DNA from: Ignavibacteria bacterium
Lineage (GTDB): Bacteria; Bacteroidota; Ignavibacteria; Kapaibacteriales; UBA2268
DNA length: 47,963 bases
NCBI GenBank assembly: GCA_016844745.1
Contig: JAERMQ010000005.1
Span: 1-47,963 of the forward strand
Reading direction: 5' to 3'
The first letter of the stretch is position 1; each line of letters starts with the position of its first letter. A program made the position numbers and the translations under genes. Under the pieces are notes generated by a model, which was not told the origin of the DNA, ran no database searches, and saw only the letters and a list, made by a program, of their open reading frames with translations. This document shows positions 33,655-41,516 of the stretch, in pieces.

Positions 33655-33883
33655 CTTTTCTTTGCGTTCTCTGCGTTTACCTTTGCGGTCTCTGCGTGAA
33701 ATACTTTTTTTCTCGCTAAGTTCGCTGAGGAAACCCGCAGAGGTCGCCAATAATTTTCTGTTCATCCTTTGCGTTCTCTGCGTCTTCTCTTTGCGTTCTC
33801 TGCGTCTTCTCTTTGCGTTCTCTGCGTGAAACTCTTCTTTTTTCTCGCAAAGGTCGCAGAGATTAAACGCAAAGGTCGCAGAG
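33655..33883. repeat. CTTTGCGTTCTCTGCGT tandem array with inverted end
   Basis: Direct units containing CTTTGCG-N-TCTCTGCGT recur at about 33659, 33680, 33767, 33789 and 33811, separated by similar 22-nt steps in the last three. Inverted units (CGCAAAGGTCGCAGAG) close the array at about 33847-33862 and 33868-33883. It fills the gap between the FGE-like gene and the small T9SS gene. Related clusters occur at 11913-12034 and 36180-36230. This is not a CRISPR array, because the units abut and spacers are absent. Confidence 0.8.
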
Positions 33884-33884
33884 T

Positions 33885-34418
33885 TTAATTAATTAAAAAT
33901 ATCTGTTTAATCATTTCGGTATTATCTATCTTTATCTGACAAAAATAAAATCCCGAACCTACTTTAATCAATTCTGAATTTGTACCGTCCCAAATTGATA
34001 TATGATAGCCGGATTCTTGCAATTCAGAGACAATCGTTTTTATCAAATTTCCTGTAAAATCATAAATACTAATCTCAACATTAGATGCCTTTTCTAATGA
34101 ATAACTAATATTGGTGCTCTCCTGAAAGGGATTGGGGTAGTTTTCCAATTTGAAAAGTTTTGATATATCATCATCTATTGCAGAAATCCCGTCGAAAATG
34201 ATAGTATTGACATCGGATAATTTGTAAATATCCGTTGTTCCGTCATTTTTTTTGATATACATAACATCGTTGTCTGTCGCAGACTGGAAAGTAATTTGTT
34301 GATTGTTAAAAAGCTGGATTTCATCACCTCCGCCATTTTTCTTATTTATACTCATCTTATCCATTTGCGCAAAAATTGAAAATGGAATAAATAATCCGAA
34401 AAAAATTAGATAATTCAT
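33885..34418 (-). CDS. Small T9SS-exported protein with Por sorting domain
   Basis: The 177-residue protein has a signal peptide (about 1-18, cut near IFAQ). Two motifs of the form IxKKDGTxxxYxLSDVxxIxF follow, for example MYIKKNDGTTDIYKLSDV. The C-terminal 85 residues begin KLFKLENYPNPFQEST, include NVEISIYDFTGNLIKTIV and end GFYFCQIKIDNTEMIKQIFLIN, a type A T9SS sorting domain. Such domains direct proteins across the outer membrane, where they are cleaved and usually anchored. A GGAGG site precedes ATG 34418. No catalytic domain is present. Confidence 0.83.
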   Translation of the reverse strand: MNYLIFFGLFIPFSIFAQMDKMSINKKNGGGDEIQLFNNQQITFQSATDNDVMYIKKNDGTTDIYKLSDVNTIIFDGISAIDDDISKLFKLENYPNPFQESTNISYSLEKASNVEISIYDFTGNLIKTIVSELQESGYHISIWDGTNSELIKVGSGFYFCQIKIDNTEMIKQIFLIN

Positions 34419-34571
34419 AATGTCCTCCAAAATTTATTTCTTATTTACTTGATTGTTGAAACATATTCAATATTTATAATTAGCATATCAAATGGGTTAA
34501 ATTCAAAAGCAAATCTACAAAAATATTAACTTAATTTCAAGCAAAAACAATCGCTTTTCACTTTACAAACT

Positions 34572-34707
34572 TTGAGTCTACTCTAAAAACTAAAATATGA
34601 ATTCCAAAGTACATCTTTGGAATTAGTAAGTCCTTGATAAATCTCATTCCAAAAATACGATTTTGGTATGAGATTTTCACTAAAAATGCTTTTTAGAGTG
34701 GACTCAA
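34572..34707. mobile_element. MITE-like element with 18-bp terminal inverted repeats, best copy
   Basis: The ends TTGAGTCTACTCTAAAAA (34572-34589) and TTTTTAGAGTGGACTCAA (34690-34707) are inverted repeats with one mismatch. The 136-bp element holds two interior hairpins (34600-34622 and 34643-34672) built on ATTCCAAA and TTTTGG words. Related copies are at 726-851 (same orientation) and 9050-9180 (inverted). No transposase is present, so mobility would depend on one elsewhere. The whole 315-nt gap 34419-34733 is otherwise AT-rich and without a gene. Confidence 0.7.
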
Positions 34708-34733
34708 CTTTATAAACTTTCAACTTTATAAAC

Positions 34734-36038
34734 TCACTCCTTCTCATCTATCGGCAAAAAGAAAATGGTGAGCATACCCGGCAGGGTCATTATGCAGCTT
34801 AGAATGAAAAGCCATAAATAGCCGATTTGCTGCTGAAGCCATCCACTCAGAAAGCCCGGCAACATGAAGCCAATTGCCATCAGCCCGGTCGATATGGCAT
34901 AATGCGATGTTTTGAAAGTTCCTTTGGCAAGCTGTAGGAAATATACCATAAATGCCGTAACGCCCATGCCGTAACCGAACTGTTCGATAACGATACAAAA
35001 TTGCAATACCGGATGGAAATTGAACCCGTTGGAACCGAAAAACCAGGGTATTTCCATTCGCCACACTTGCTGTGGCTGCACTGCTGCAAGATAAACGAAT
35101 AATAAATTCGGCAAATTCATTATTATTGCCATTGGAAGCAGCATTTTCTTCAATCCTTTATTTTTGATAATCCAGCCGCTGATAATGCCGCCTGCCATGA
35201 GTGCGATTATTCCAATCGTACCGTACATTATCCCAACTTCACGAAGACTAATACCCATACCACCGTCGGAAATTTTATCCAAAAAAAACGGTTGAGCCAT
35301 TTTAAGCAAAAGTCCTTCACCGAATCTGTAAAGCAGGATAAAACTTAAAATAACACCGATTTTCTTCTGACTTAAGTACTCACGAAAAACTATTTTATAT
35401 GGTGCTTGTCCTGCAATTTTTCTTTTTATAACAATATCAGAATCGGGATAAGGAAGTACTTTCCTATGGTAAAAAAACATAAAAATAAATATGATACCGC
35501 AAATTCCGATAGATATTGACCAGCCTTGCCGTAATGAAGCTTCATCTGTTCCGAAAGAACCTGCAAGAGCAATTAATAAACCGCTTCCGAAAATCATTGA
35601 CAACCTGTAAAATGTACTGCGAATTCCTACAAAGAATGCCTGCTGCGGTACTTCCAAAGCATGAAGGTAAAAGCCATCGGTAACAATATCATGAGAAGCG
35701 GAAATAAACGCAATAATTGCAAAAATAATCAGAAGAAAAATAGTAAAATCAGGAATATGAAGTGACGAAGCAGCGAGAAAAAATCCAATACTAAGAGCTA
35801 ATTGCAGCCATACTACCCAACTTCTCTTCGATGCGGCAGCATCAATTTGCGGACTCCATAAAAATTTAAATGACCACGGCAAATAAAGAAAACTCGTAGC
35901 GCCTATGAAGGCATTCGATGCGCCAAGAGACTTGAATAATGCTACCGAAAGCTGATTAACGATGACGAAGGGCAGTCCTTCTGCGAAATATTGTGTAGGT
36001 ATGAATAGCCAGGGATTTCTTTTGTTCGTTTTACTCAT
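34734..36038 (-). CDS. AmpG-like MFS permease
   Basis: The 434-residue protein (ATG at 36038; a TTG eleven codons earlier is less likely) has about 12 hydrophobic segments. It starts with the AmpG/acetyl-CoA-transporter-like pattern PTQYFAEGLPFVIVNQLSVALFKSLGASNAFIGATSFLYLPWSFKFLWSPQID, quoted here only in part: FAEGLPFVIV, LYLPWSFKFLWSP. AmpG permeases import anhydro-muropeptides for recycling in other bacteria. The pattern fits the family, but the substrate is unproven. There is no beta-lactamase or ldcA/nagZ-type gene next to it. It ends next to the MITE-like element. Confidence 0.82.
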   Translation of the reverse strand: MSKTNKRNPWLFIPTQYFAEGLPFVIVNQLSVALFKSLGASNAFIGATSFLYLPWSFKFLWSPQIDAAASKRSWVVWLQLALSIGFFLAASSLHIPDFTIFLLIIFAIIAFISASHDIVTDGFYLHALEVPQQAFFVGIRSTFYRLSMIFGSGLLIALAGSFGTDEASLRQGWSISIGICGIIFIFMFFYHRKVLPYPDSDIVIKRKIAGQAPYKIVFREYLSQKKIGVILSFILLYRFGEGLLLKMAQPFFLDKISDGGMGISLREVGIMYGTIGIIALMAGGIISGWIIKNKGLKKMLLPMAIIMNLPNLLFVYLAAVQPQQVWRMEIPWFFGSNGFNFHPVLQFCIVIEQFGYGMGVTAFMVYFLQLAKGTFKTSHYAISTGLMAIGFMLPGFLSGWLQQQIGYLWLFILSCIMTLPGMLTIFFLPIDEKE

Positions 36039-36179
36039 AAAAATATTGATATTGCTTATAAAATTTTGCAAATTAATAAATAATGAATAAATCCAAAATT
36101 TTGGTTAGTAAAATCCGATACTTCATATTATATTTTAGAATATCATTCTCCCAGAAGTTAAAATCAATTTAAAAAATTT

Positions 36180-36230
36180 CTTGGCGACTTTGCATCTTAG
36201 CGAGTATATTTCTCACGCAAAGCCGCAACG
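36180..36230. repeat. CGCAAAG/CTTTGCG repeat fragment
   Basis: Short copies (GGCGACTTTGCATCTTAGCG and CTCACGCAAAGCCGCAACG) lie between the divergent MFS and OmpA genes, and share the vocabulary of the 33655-33883 array. The rest of 36039-36302 is AT-rich and likely contains both promoters, but no clear consensus was seen. Confidence 0.55.
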
Positions 36231-36302
36231 AAAAAAGACTTTTGATACTTATTATTTAATGTAAAACAAAATAAATTTATATTCGTTCTATTTATATTAA
36301 TA

Positions 36303-38468
36303 ATGAAAATTCAGATAGTTTATAAGAAAATTGATGATATTCGATATAAATTTATGACATATAATTACCCAAAAAATAAATTCCTTATAATTTTCATTAT
36401 CATACATTTTATTTCATTTACATCAAATAAAATTTACTCACAATCGAACAGCGATTCTTCAGTTTCATGGCGTTCATACAGCATTTTCGGTGATTATAGC
36501 TGGAATCATTATAATTCAGATTTTCCTGGCTTGCCTGGCATTCCAAACTGCTGTCCCAAATTCGAATATGCGACAGGAAGCGGATATTCTTTTGGCGGCA
36601 AAATGGAATTCTCTCTTCCCTACTCCTTACAAATCGGTTTGAAAGCATCATATAATGTGTTGGATGGCGAATATTCAGTTATCGAAACAAGAACAATCAA
36701 AGTTAATGATATTCTTACCGACGGAAAAATAGAACATAAGCTATCTATAAAATTATCGGATTTCGGCTTGGAGCCTTACATTGCATATAATCCAATTGGT
36801 GATTTGCAATTACAATTAGGTGGCAAATTAAGCCTGCTTTTGCTTGCAGAGTTCTCTCAATTCGAAAAAATAACCGAACCTGCCGACAGAGGTGTTTTCG
36901 TAGATACAAAGCAGAGAACCAGAAATGAAAATTCCGGAACTATCAATGGTGTTAAAACAAGCTATGGCTCTTTGTTTGCCGGTGTATCTTATTTTTTCCC
37001 ATTGAACAAAAGCCGGTCGATGGAAATTGCGCCCGAATTAATCTATTTATTCAATACAACCAATCTTCTGGAAATATACCAATGGTCAATAAGCTCTTTT
37101 AGATTAGGATTGAGTTTAAGATATTCTATTAAAGAGATTGGACCAATACAAGCACCTGTTATTCCTGAATATCACCGAAAGGAATTTATCGATACTATCA
37201 TAGTAGAATCCGTTGAAAAAGGTCATCTGGGTTACAAAGCCGGATTAATAAAAAGTACCGGGGATAAGCAGGTTACTTTTGAAAAAACATTCATCACTCA
37301 AATGATTTGGCGCACCGACACAATATTTAAATATCCGAAGCCTGATATTGATTTTTCCATTATGCCTGATAGCTTAAAACTTAGAACCAGATATGTAACA
37401 GAATTATTCCCCTTATTACCATACATCTTTTTTGAATTCAACTCGAGTATATTACCTGATTTCTACCAACAAACCGTCAATATTGCAGAATATAGTACAG
37501 ATAATATAAAGCCTAATCCTTTAGAACTAAATAAACTTATCCTGAAAATTATTGCTTCACGCTTAAAACAACATCCTGATGCAACAATAACATTATCAGG
37601 ATTTATTGACCCAACAACAGAGAAAGATACTAATGAATTGGCTTATAATAGAGCCGTATCAGTTCAAAATTACCTGAATCAAGAATGGCTAATAAATACG
37701 GAAAGAATAAAAATTACTTCATCAACAAACCAGAATTTAACATATACCCAGAATGAAAGCGGTTTTGCAGAGAATAGAAGAGTGGAAATATCCTCGAATG
37801 ACCCATTTATTCTGGCTCCGGTTGAACGAAAAAATTATAAAGAGAATTACGATATAGAACCATCAAAAATTGAAATAAAATATTCTATTAATCCCACAAT
37901 TAAGGTTAATTATGTTAGTATTGATTTTTTACAAAAAAACCGGGTAATTTTCTCTAAGGAAATAATTGAGAATTCTTTTAGGTTCAATATTGAAACTAAA
38001 ACTTTTTCAACTAATCTTATTCCTTCTGCTAATGCTTTAATAAGGCTTAATATTCAATTTGCAGATGGTCAGGTTGCAAATAAAGAAACAAATTTAAAAA
38101 TTTTAGCAGATAGTATTCAGTCGAATATTGAAAGAATGTCATTGGTATTATTCAATATCAGAAGTGCAGAATTAAGTTTCGATGCAAAAAATTCAATCAA
38201 AGATTTTATTCAACGTATTCCCAGGAATTCGATAATTGAAATAATTGGTTATACGGATAAATTAGGTGATTATCAGGAAAATAGAAAATTATCAATGCAA
38301 AGAGCTATAAACACAGGGAAGGTTATATCGAAATTACGTCCTGATTTAATGATAACAAATATAAATGGAATTGGTCCTGAGGAATTTCCACGAGGTGTCG
38401 GCTCTTATGAAACACCGATAGAAAGATTTTTATCAAGAACTGTTCAAATTGAAGTTAAGGATAAATAA
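36303..38468 (+). CDS. OmpA-family outer-membrane protein with two OmpA-like domains
   Basis: The 721-residue protein has a hydrophobic signal sequence (residues about 26-46, KFLIIFIIIHFISFTSNKIYSQ), preceded by an unusually long N-terminus; ATG 36354 would give a normal signal peptide and may be the true start. A beta-barrel-like region (about 50-295) is followed by two OmpA-like peptidoglycan-binding domains. The first is near 380-505 (FEFNSSILPDFYQ, LSGFIDPTTEKDTNELAYNRA, FAENRRVEI), and the second near 605-720 (FNIRSAELSFDAK, IEIIGYTDKLGDYQENRKLSMQRA, SRTVQIEV). It would tether the outer membrane to the cell wall. Tandem OmpA domains are uncommon. Confidence 0.85.
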   Translation: MKIQIVYKKIDDIRYKFMTYNYPKNKFLIIFIIIHFISFTSNKIYSQSNSDSSVSWRSYSIFGDYSWNHYNSDFPGLPGIPNCCPKFEYATGSGYSFGGKMEFSLPYSLQIGLKASYNVLDGEYSVIETRTIKVNDILTDGKIEHKLSIKLSDFGLEPYIAYNPIGDLQLQLGGKLSLLLLAEFSQFEKITEPADRGVFVDTKQRTRNENSGTINGVKTSYGSLFAGVSYFFPLNKSRSMEIAPELIYLFNTTNLLEIYQWSISSFRLGLSLRYSIKEIGPIQAPVIPEYHRKEFIDTIIVESVEKGHLGYKAGLIKSTGDKQVTFEKTFITQMIWRTDTIFKYPKPDIDFSIMPDSLKLRTRYVTELFPLLPYIFFEFNSSILPDFYQQTVNIAEYSTDNIKPNPLELNKLILKIIASRLKQHPDATITLSGFIDPTTEKDTNELAYNRAVSVQNYLNQEWLINTERIKITSSTNQNLTYTQNESGFAENRRVEISSNDPFILAPVERKNYKENYDIEPSKIEIKYSINPTIKVNYVSIDFLQKNRVIFSKEIIENSFRFNIETKTFSTNLIPSANALIRLNIQFADGQVANKETNLKILADSIQSNIERMSLVLFNIRSAELSFDAKNSIKDFIQRIPRNSIIEIIGYTDKLGDYQENRKLSMQRAINTGKVISKLRPDLMITNINGIGPEEFPRGVGSYETPIERFLSRTVQIEVKDK

Positions 38469-38494
38469 TAATTTGTACAAAATTATGCTATTAT

Positions 38495-38574
38495 AAGTTG
38501 ATTTCATACAGACAAGAATGTCTGTTCTACCAAAAATAGTAGAACAGACATTCTTGTCTGTATGAAATCAACTT
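38495..38574. repeat. Long perfect inverted repeat (36-bp arms)
   Basis: Arms 38495-38530 and 38539-38574 pair without mismatch around an 8-nt loop, CAAAAATA. Each arm contains GACAAGAATGTC, itself a near-palindrome, and ends in GTAGAAC. A decayed relative lies at about 17213-17242. It follows the OmpA-family gene by 27 nt and could act in transcript ending, although T tracts are lacking. Confidence 0.9.
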
Positions 38575-38707
38575 GGTATAAATAATAGTGGTGACAGTAT
38601 TGGCAGAATATTTTTAATTATTTTTTGAAAATTTTGGTTTGAATTTATTTAAATAAATGTTAAATTGCAAAGATTGAATTAATTAACTATTTAATTGGAG
38701 GTTCCAA

Positions 38708-41101
38708 ATGATTTATTCCAGAAGAAAAGCCATGAGTGCATTAAAGTACGGAATGAACGGATTATTTGTAATAATTACCCTTTGTATAATCACACAAACA
38801 GTATTCGCCGGTAAATGGTCTGGGGTTCCAACCGTTAACGGAGTCTATACCGCAACACCACCCGTTTTGAATGCTGACCCATCTTTATCTTGGACAAATG
38901 CTGGTGTTACGGTTGTAAATGCAAGTTACCAATCGGGAAATATTGAAGCCGGGGCAATTGCAAGAACAGCCGGGAATTATTTGCCTTGGTACGAAGCAAA
39001 TAGGGATATCGAAATGGGTTCCGATTATACCATTTATACACTTTTTGATGATAATTTTCTTTACATCGGGGTATTGGTGACCGATGCAAGTGTAATGTCG
39101 GACGAACCGGGTTTAAGAATGGATAGGTCCGATGAGGTTGAATTCTTTATAGAAAAAAATAACACTGCTTCCCATTATTACACTCGTACCTTAGCGCCTC
39201 CCGATAATGCAGTTTACGGTAGTGATTGGGAAAGATTTCCCGGTATATTCATGGCTGGAATCACTGCCGGAGTTACCGCCGGGAGTCCCGACTGGCATAC
39301 GTATGCAGCATTAGGCTCGAAAAATCCCTGGCACACAGGTTCAGGTATTAATGCTTTGATGGGCGATGACAATGAAGGGATACAAACCGGTTGGTCACAT
39401 GCCAAGGGCACTTGGGCAAATGGTTATTGGGTAAATATTCGCGTTGATTTATTAACACTTGGGCAAACAGAACAACAATTCGGATTCAATGTTGTGGTTA
39501 AAGACCGGGACGCTGCCGGCAGCGATGACGATTTGAACCGCACCTGGTTTGCCTCTCCCCTCGACCCTGAATTGGGTATGCGTGATTTTCGCATGGGTGG
39601 AGAATTTAGATTGGGAGTATTGAATTATACTGCAAATTGGGGTATGATAGCTCTTCCCGAAGTTACATTTGTTCGTCAGCCAAAGCCATTCAACGATTGT
39701 TATGGCACGATTGGAAGATATTTCCAGGTTACCGCAAAATTTGGTAACGGCGCCGTTCCTGTTTCATTGCAATGGCAAAAAGACGGAGAAAATGTTTCCG
39801 GTCCGACTGCAAACAGCGCAATTTTCTATCCGGGATATTCAGCTACGGGCAAGTTAAATTATAATTTGGAAGGTGTTTACAGATGTAAAATTACCGTTCC
39901 AGGTTTAATATTACCTGCTTATACTGATAATGTTTTGTTATTTGTATATAGAAAAGATTCAATTATCAATCAGCCTGCTCCTCAAAGCGTTAGAAAAGGT
40001 GAAACTGCAGTATTTCAGGTGCGCGGGCATTTCCATGATACTATTGCACCATACCTGAATCCAAAGGTACAATGGTTTAAAGGAAACAAACCTTTAACAG
40101 AATCCTTGAGAGTAACAGGAGTTCATTCTTCCGTTCTTTCAATTCAAAATGTCGATGTAACCGATACCGGAAATTACTTTGTCAGAGTTTATGGGCATTG
40201 CGATTCATTAACTTCCGTAAATGTTGGTTTAACCATACTACCTCCCGGAGGAGTTAATATTACGGGGCAACCGGTAACTCAAACAATTTGCGAAGGAACT
40301 ATTGCTACTTTTAGTTTAACTGCTCAAATGACAGGAAGCGGCACAAGTTTAAAATATTCATGGTTCAGAAGCGGCTCAGCGATTTCAAATGATGCAAGAA
40401 TATCCGGTGCTACTACAAGTAATTTAACAATCAACAATGTTAATTCTACCGATGCAGGAAATTATTCCTGCGAAGTCACTGTCCTGCCGGATAATATAAA
40501 AAAGGTTTCTTCTACTGCTGCATTAAATGTAAACAGTATGCCAACTATTACAATCCAACCCCTAACTTCAATTGATGATGTTTCAGGAAAAACGATTACT
40601 TTGAATATTGCTGCAACAGGGTTTGCTCCTATTACTTATCAATGGATGTTTAATAGTGTTCCTATTCCATCTGCTACTTCGGCAACATTGACAATAGCAT
40701 CGGCTACAGTATCAAATTCTGGTACTTATACCTGTCAGGTAACCAATCCTTGCGGCAGTATAATGTCTGAACCATCTATTGTCACAATATCATTGTTGAA
40801 TTATGAACCATCTTCTGTGAGGGATGAAATGGCAGGACTCACCTCATTCAATGTATCTCCGAATCCGGTTCTGGATGAAGCATCAATAATCTTTTCGCTT
40901 CCAGCCTCGATGAACCTGAAAATTTCATTAGCTGATGCATTCGGGCGCGAAGTTGCATTAATTGCTAAACAGCAATTTAATTACGGATTGAACAATTTAA
41001 CCATTTCATCAACCGAATTATCTCTTGTTTCGGGAATGTACTTCCTTACCGTTACATCAGATATGGGTAAATTTACTAAATCGGTTGTATTTTTAAGATA
41101 A
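38708..41101 (+). CDS. T9SS-exported protein with CBM9-like and Ig-like domains
   Basis: The 797-residue protein has a signal peptide (about 1-34) and a CBM9/carbohydrate-binding-like domain (about 40-300, with YTIYTLFDDNFLYIGVLVTDASV and SDEVEFFIEKNN). Four Ig-like repeats follow (about 310-415, 420-512, 515-605 and 610-690; SVLSIQNVDVTDTGNYFVRV and LTINNVNSTDAGNYSCEV are typical), and then a C-terminal T9SS type A sorting domain (about 715-797, FNVSPNPVLDEASI to GMYFLTVTSDMGKFTKSVVFL). GGAGG precedes ATG 38708. No enzyme domain was found, so it is probably a surface binding protein. It ends at a good terminator. Confidence 0.87.
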   Translation: MIYSRRKAMSALKYGMNGLFVIITLCIITQTVFAGKWSGVPTVNGVYTATPPVLNADPSLSWTNAGVTVVNASYQSGNIEAGAIARTAGNYLPWYEANRDIEMGSDYTIYTLFDDNFLYIGVLVTDASVMSDEPGLRMDRSDEVEFFIEKNNTASHYYTRTLAPPDNAVYGSDWERFPGIFMAGITAGVTAGSPDWHTYAALGSKNPWHTGSGINALMGDDNEGIQTGWSHAKGTWANGYWVNIRVDLLTLGQTEQQFGFNVVVKDRDAAGSDDDLNRTWFASPLDPELGMRDFRMGGEFRLGVLNYTANWGMIALPEVTFVRQPKPFNDCYGTIGRYFQVTAKFGNGAVPVSLQWQKDGENVSGPTANSAIFYPGYSATGKLNYNLEGVYRCKITVPGLILPAYTDNVLLFVYRKDSIINQPAPQSVRKGETAVFQVRGHFHDTIAPYLNPKVQWFKGNKPLTESLRVTGVHSSVLSIQNVDVTDTGNYFVRVYGHCDSLTSVNVGLTILPPGGVNITGQPVTQTICEGTIATFSLTAQMTGSGTSLKYSWFRSGSAISNDARISGATTSNLTINNVNSTDAGNYSCEVTVLPDNIKKVSSTAALNVNSMPTITIQPLTSIDDVSGKTITLNIAATGFAPITYQWMFNSVPIPSATSATLTIASATVSNSGTYTCQVTNPCGSIMSEPSIVTISLLNYEPSSVRDEMAGLTSFNVSPNPVLDEASIIFSLPASMNLKISLADAFGREVALIAKQQFNYGLNNLTISSTELSLVSGMYFLTVTSDMGKFTKSVVFLR

Positions 41102-41120
41102 AATAATAAAATAAAATATT

Positions 41121-41156
41121 AAAGCCGGAGCTGTTTTGCAGCTTCGGCTTTTTTTT
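41121..41156 (+). terminator. Rho-independent terminator after the Ig-domain T9SS gene
   Basis: The stem AAAGCCGGAGCTG / CAGCTTCGGCTTT (41121-41133 and 41138-41150, one wobble) is followed by eight T residues, a textbook intrinsic terminator. It also shows that the small lipoprotein gene starts downstream and not at 41136. Confidence 0.92.
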
Positions 41157-41192
41157 AGAATACATTTTTATCGTATTTTCCTTAATATATTT

Positions 41193-41516
41193 ATGAAATA
41201 TCTAATTGCATTTTTTACAATTTTAATTCTTGTATCCTGCAGTGAATCAAAAGAACAGGAAAAATTTCTTAATGTTTACCGTGAAATCTTAATCGCCAGG
41301 GATTCTTATCTGGATTCCATCAAAGCATCAAAAGAAATCCTGAAAATCTATACAAAGTATGGATTCACCGCAGAAACATTCAAAAAGAAATATTTTGAAT
41401 ATGCAGCAAATCATCAGGAATTTATTCGAATGATTGATAGCCTGCGGCAGCAGATAACCAGGGAGATGTCGATAAAGAAAAGCCGGACCCAGAAAAAAGA
41501 TGGAAACAAAGAGTGA
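41193..41516 (+). CDS. Small lipoprotein of unknown function
   Basis: The 107-residue protein starts MKYLIAFFTILILVSCSES, a signal peptide with a lipobox (LVSC), followed by a charged helical region (EKFLNVYREILIARDSYLDSIKAS, EYAANHQEFIRMIDSLRQQI) that resembles the small helical lipoprotein DUF4296 group of Bacteroidota. ATG 41193 lies downstream of the terminator and has the proper signal length. The last 17 nt overlap the recQ start, so expression of the two is probably linked. Function is unknown. Confidence 0.7.
   Translation: MKYLIAFFTILILVSCSESKEQEKFLNVYREILIARDSYLDSIKASKEILKIYTKYGFTAETFKKKYFEYAANHQEFIRMIDSLRQQITREMSIKKSRTQKKDGNKE

Noticed and set aside
33655..33883. CRISPR array
   Set aside because: Units of about 17 bp abut or nearly abut, there are no unique spacers of uniform length, inverted units are mixed in, and no cas gene is present.
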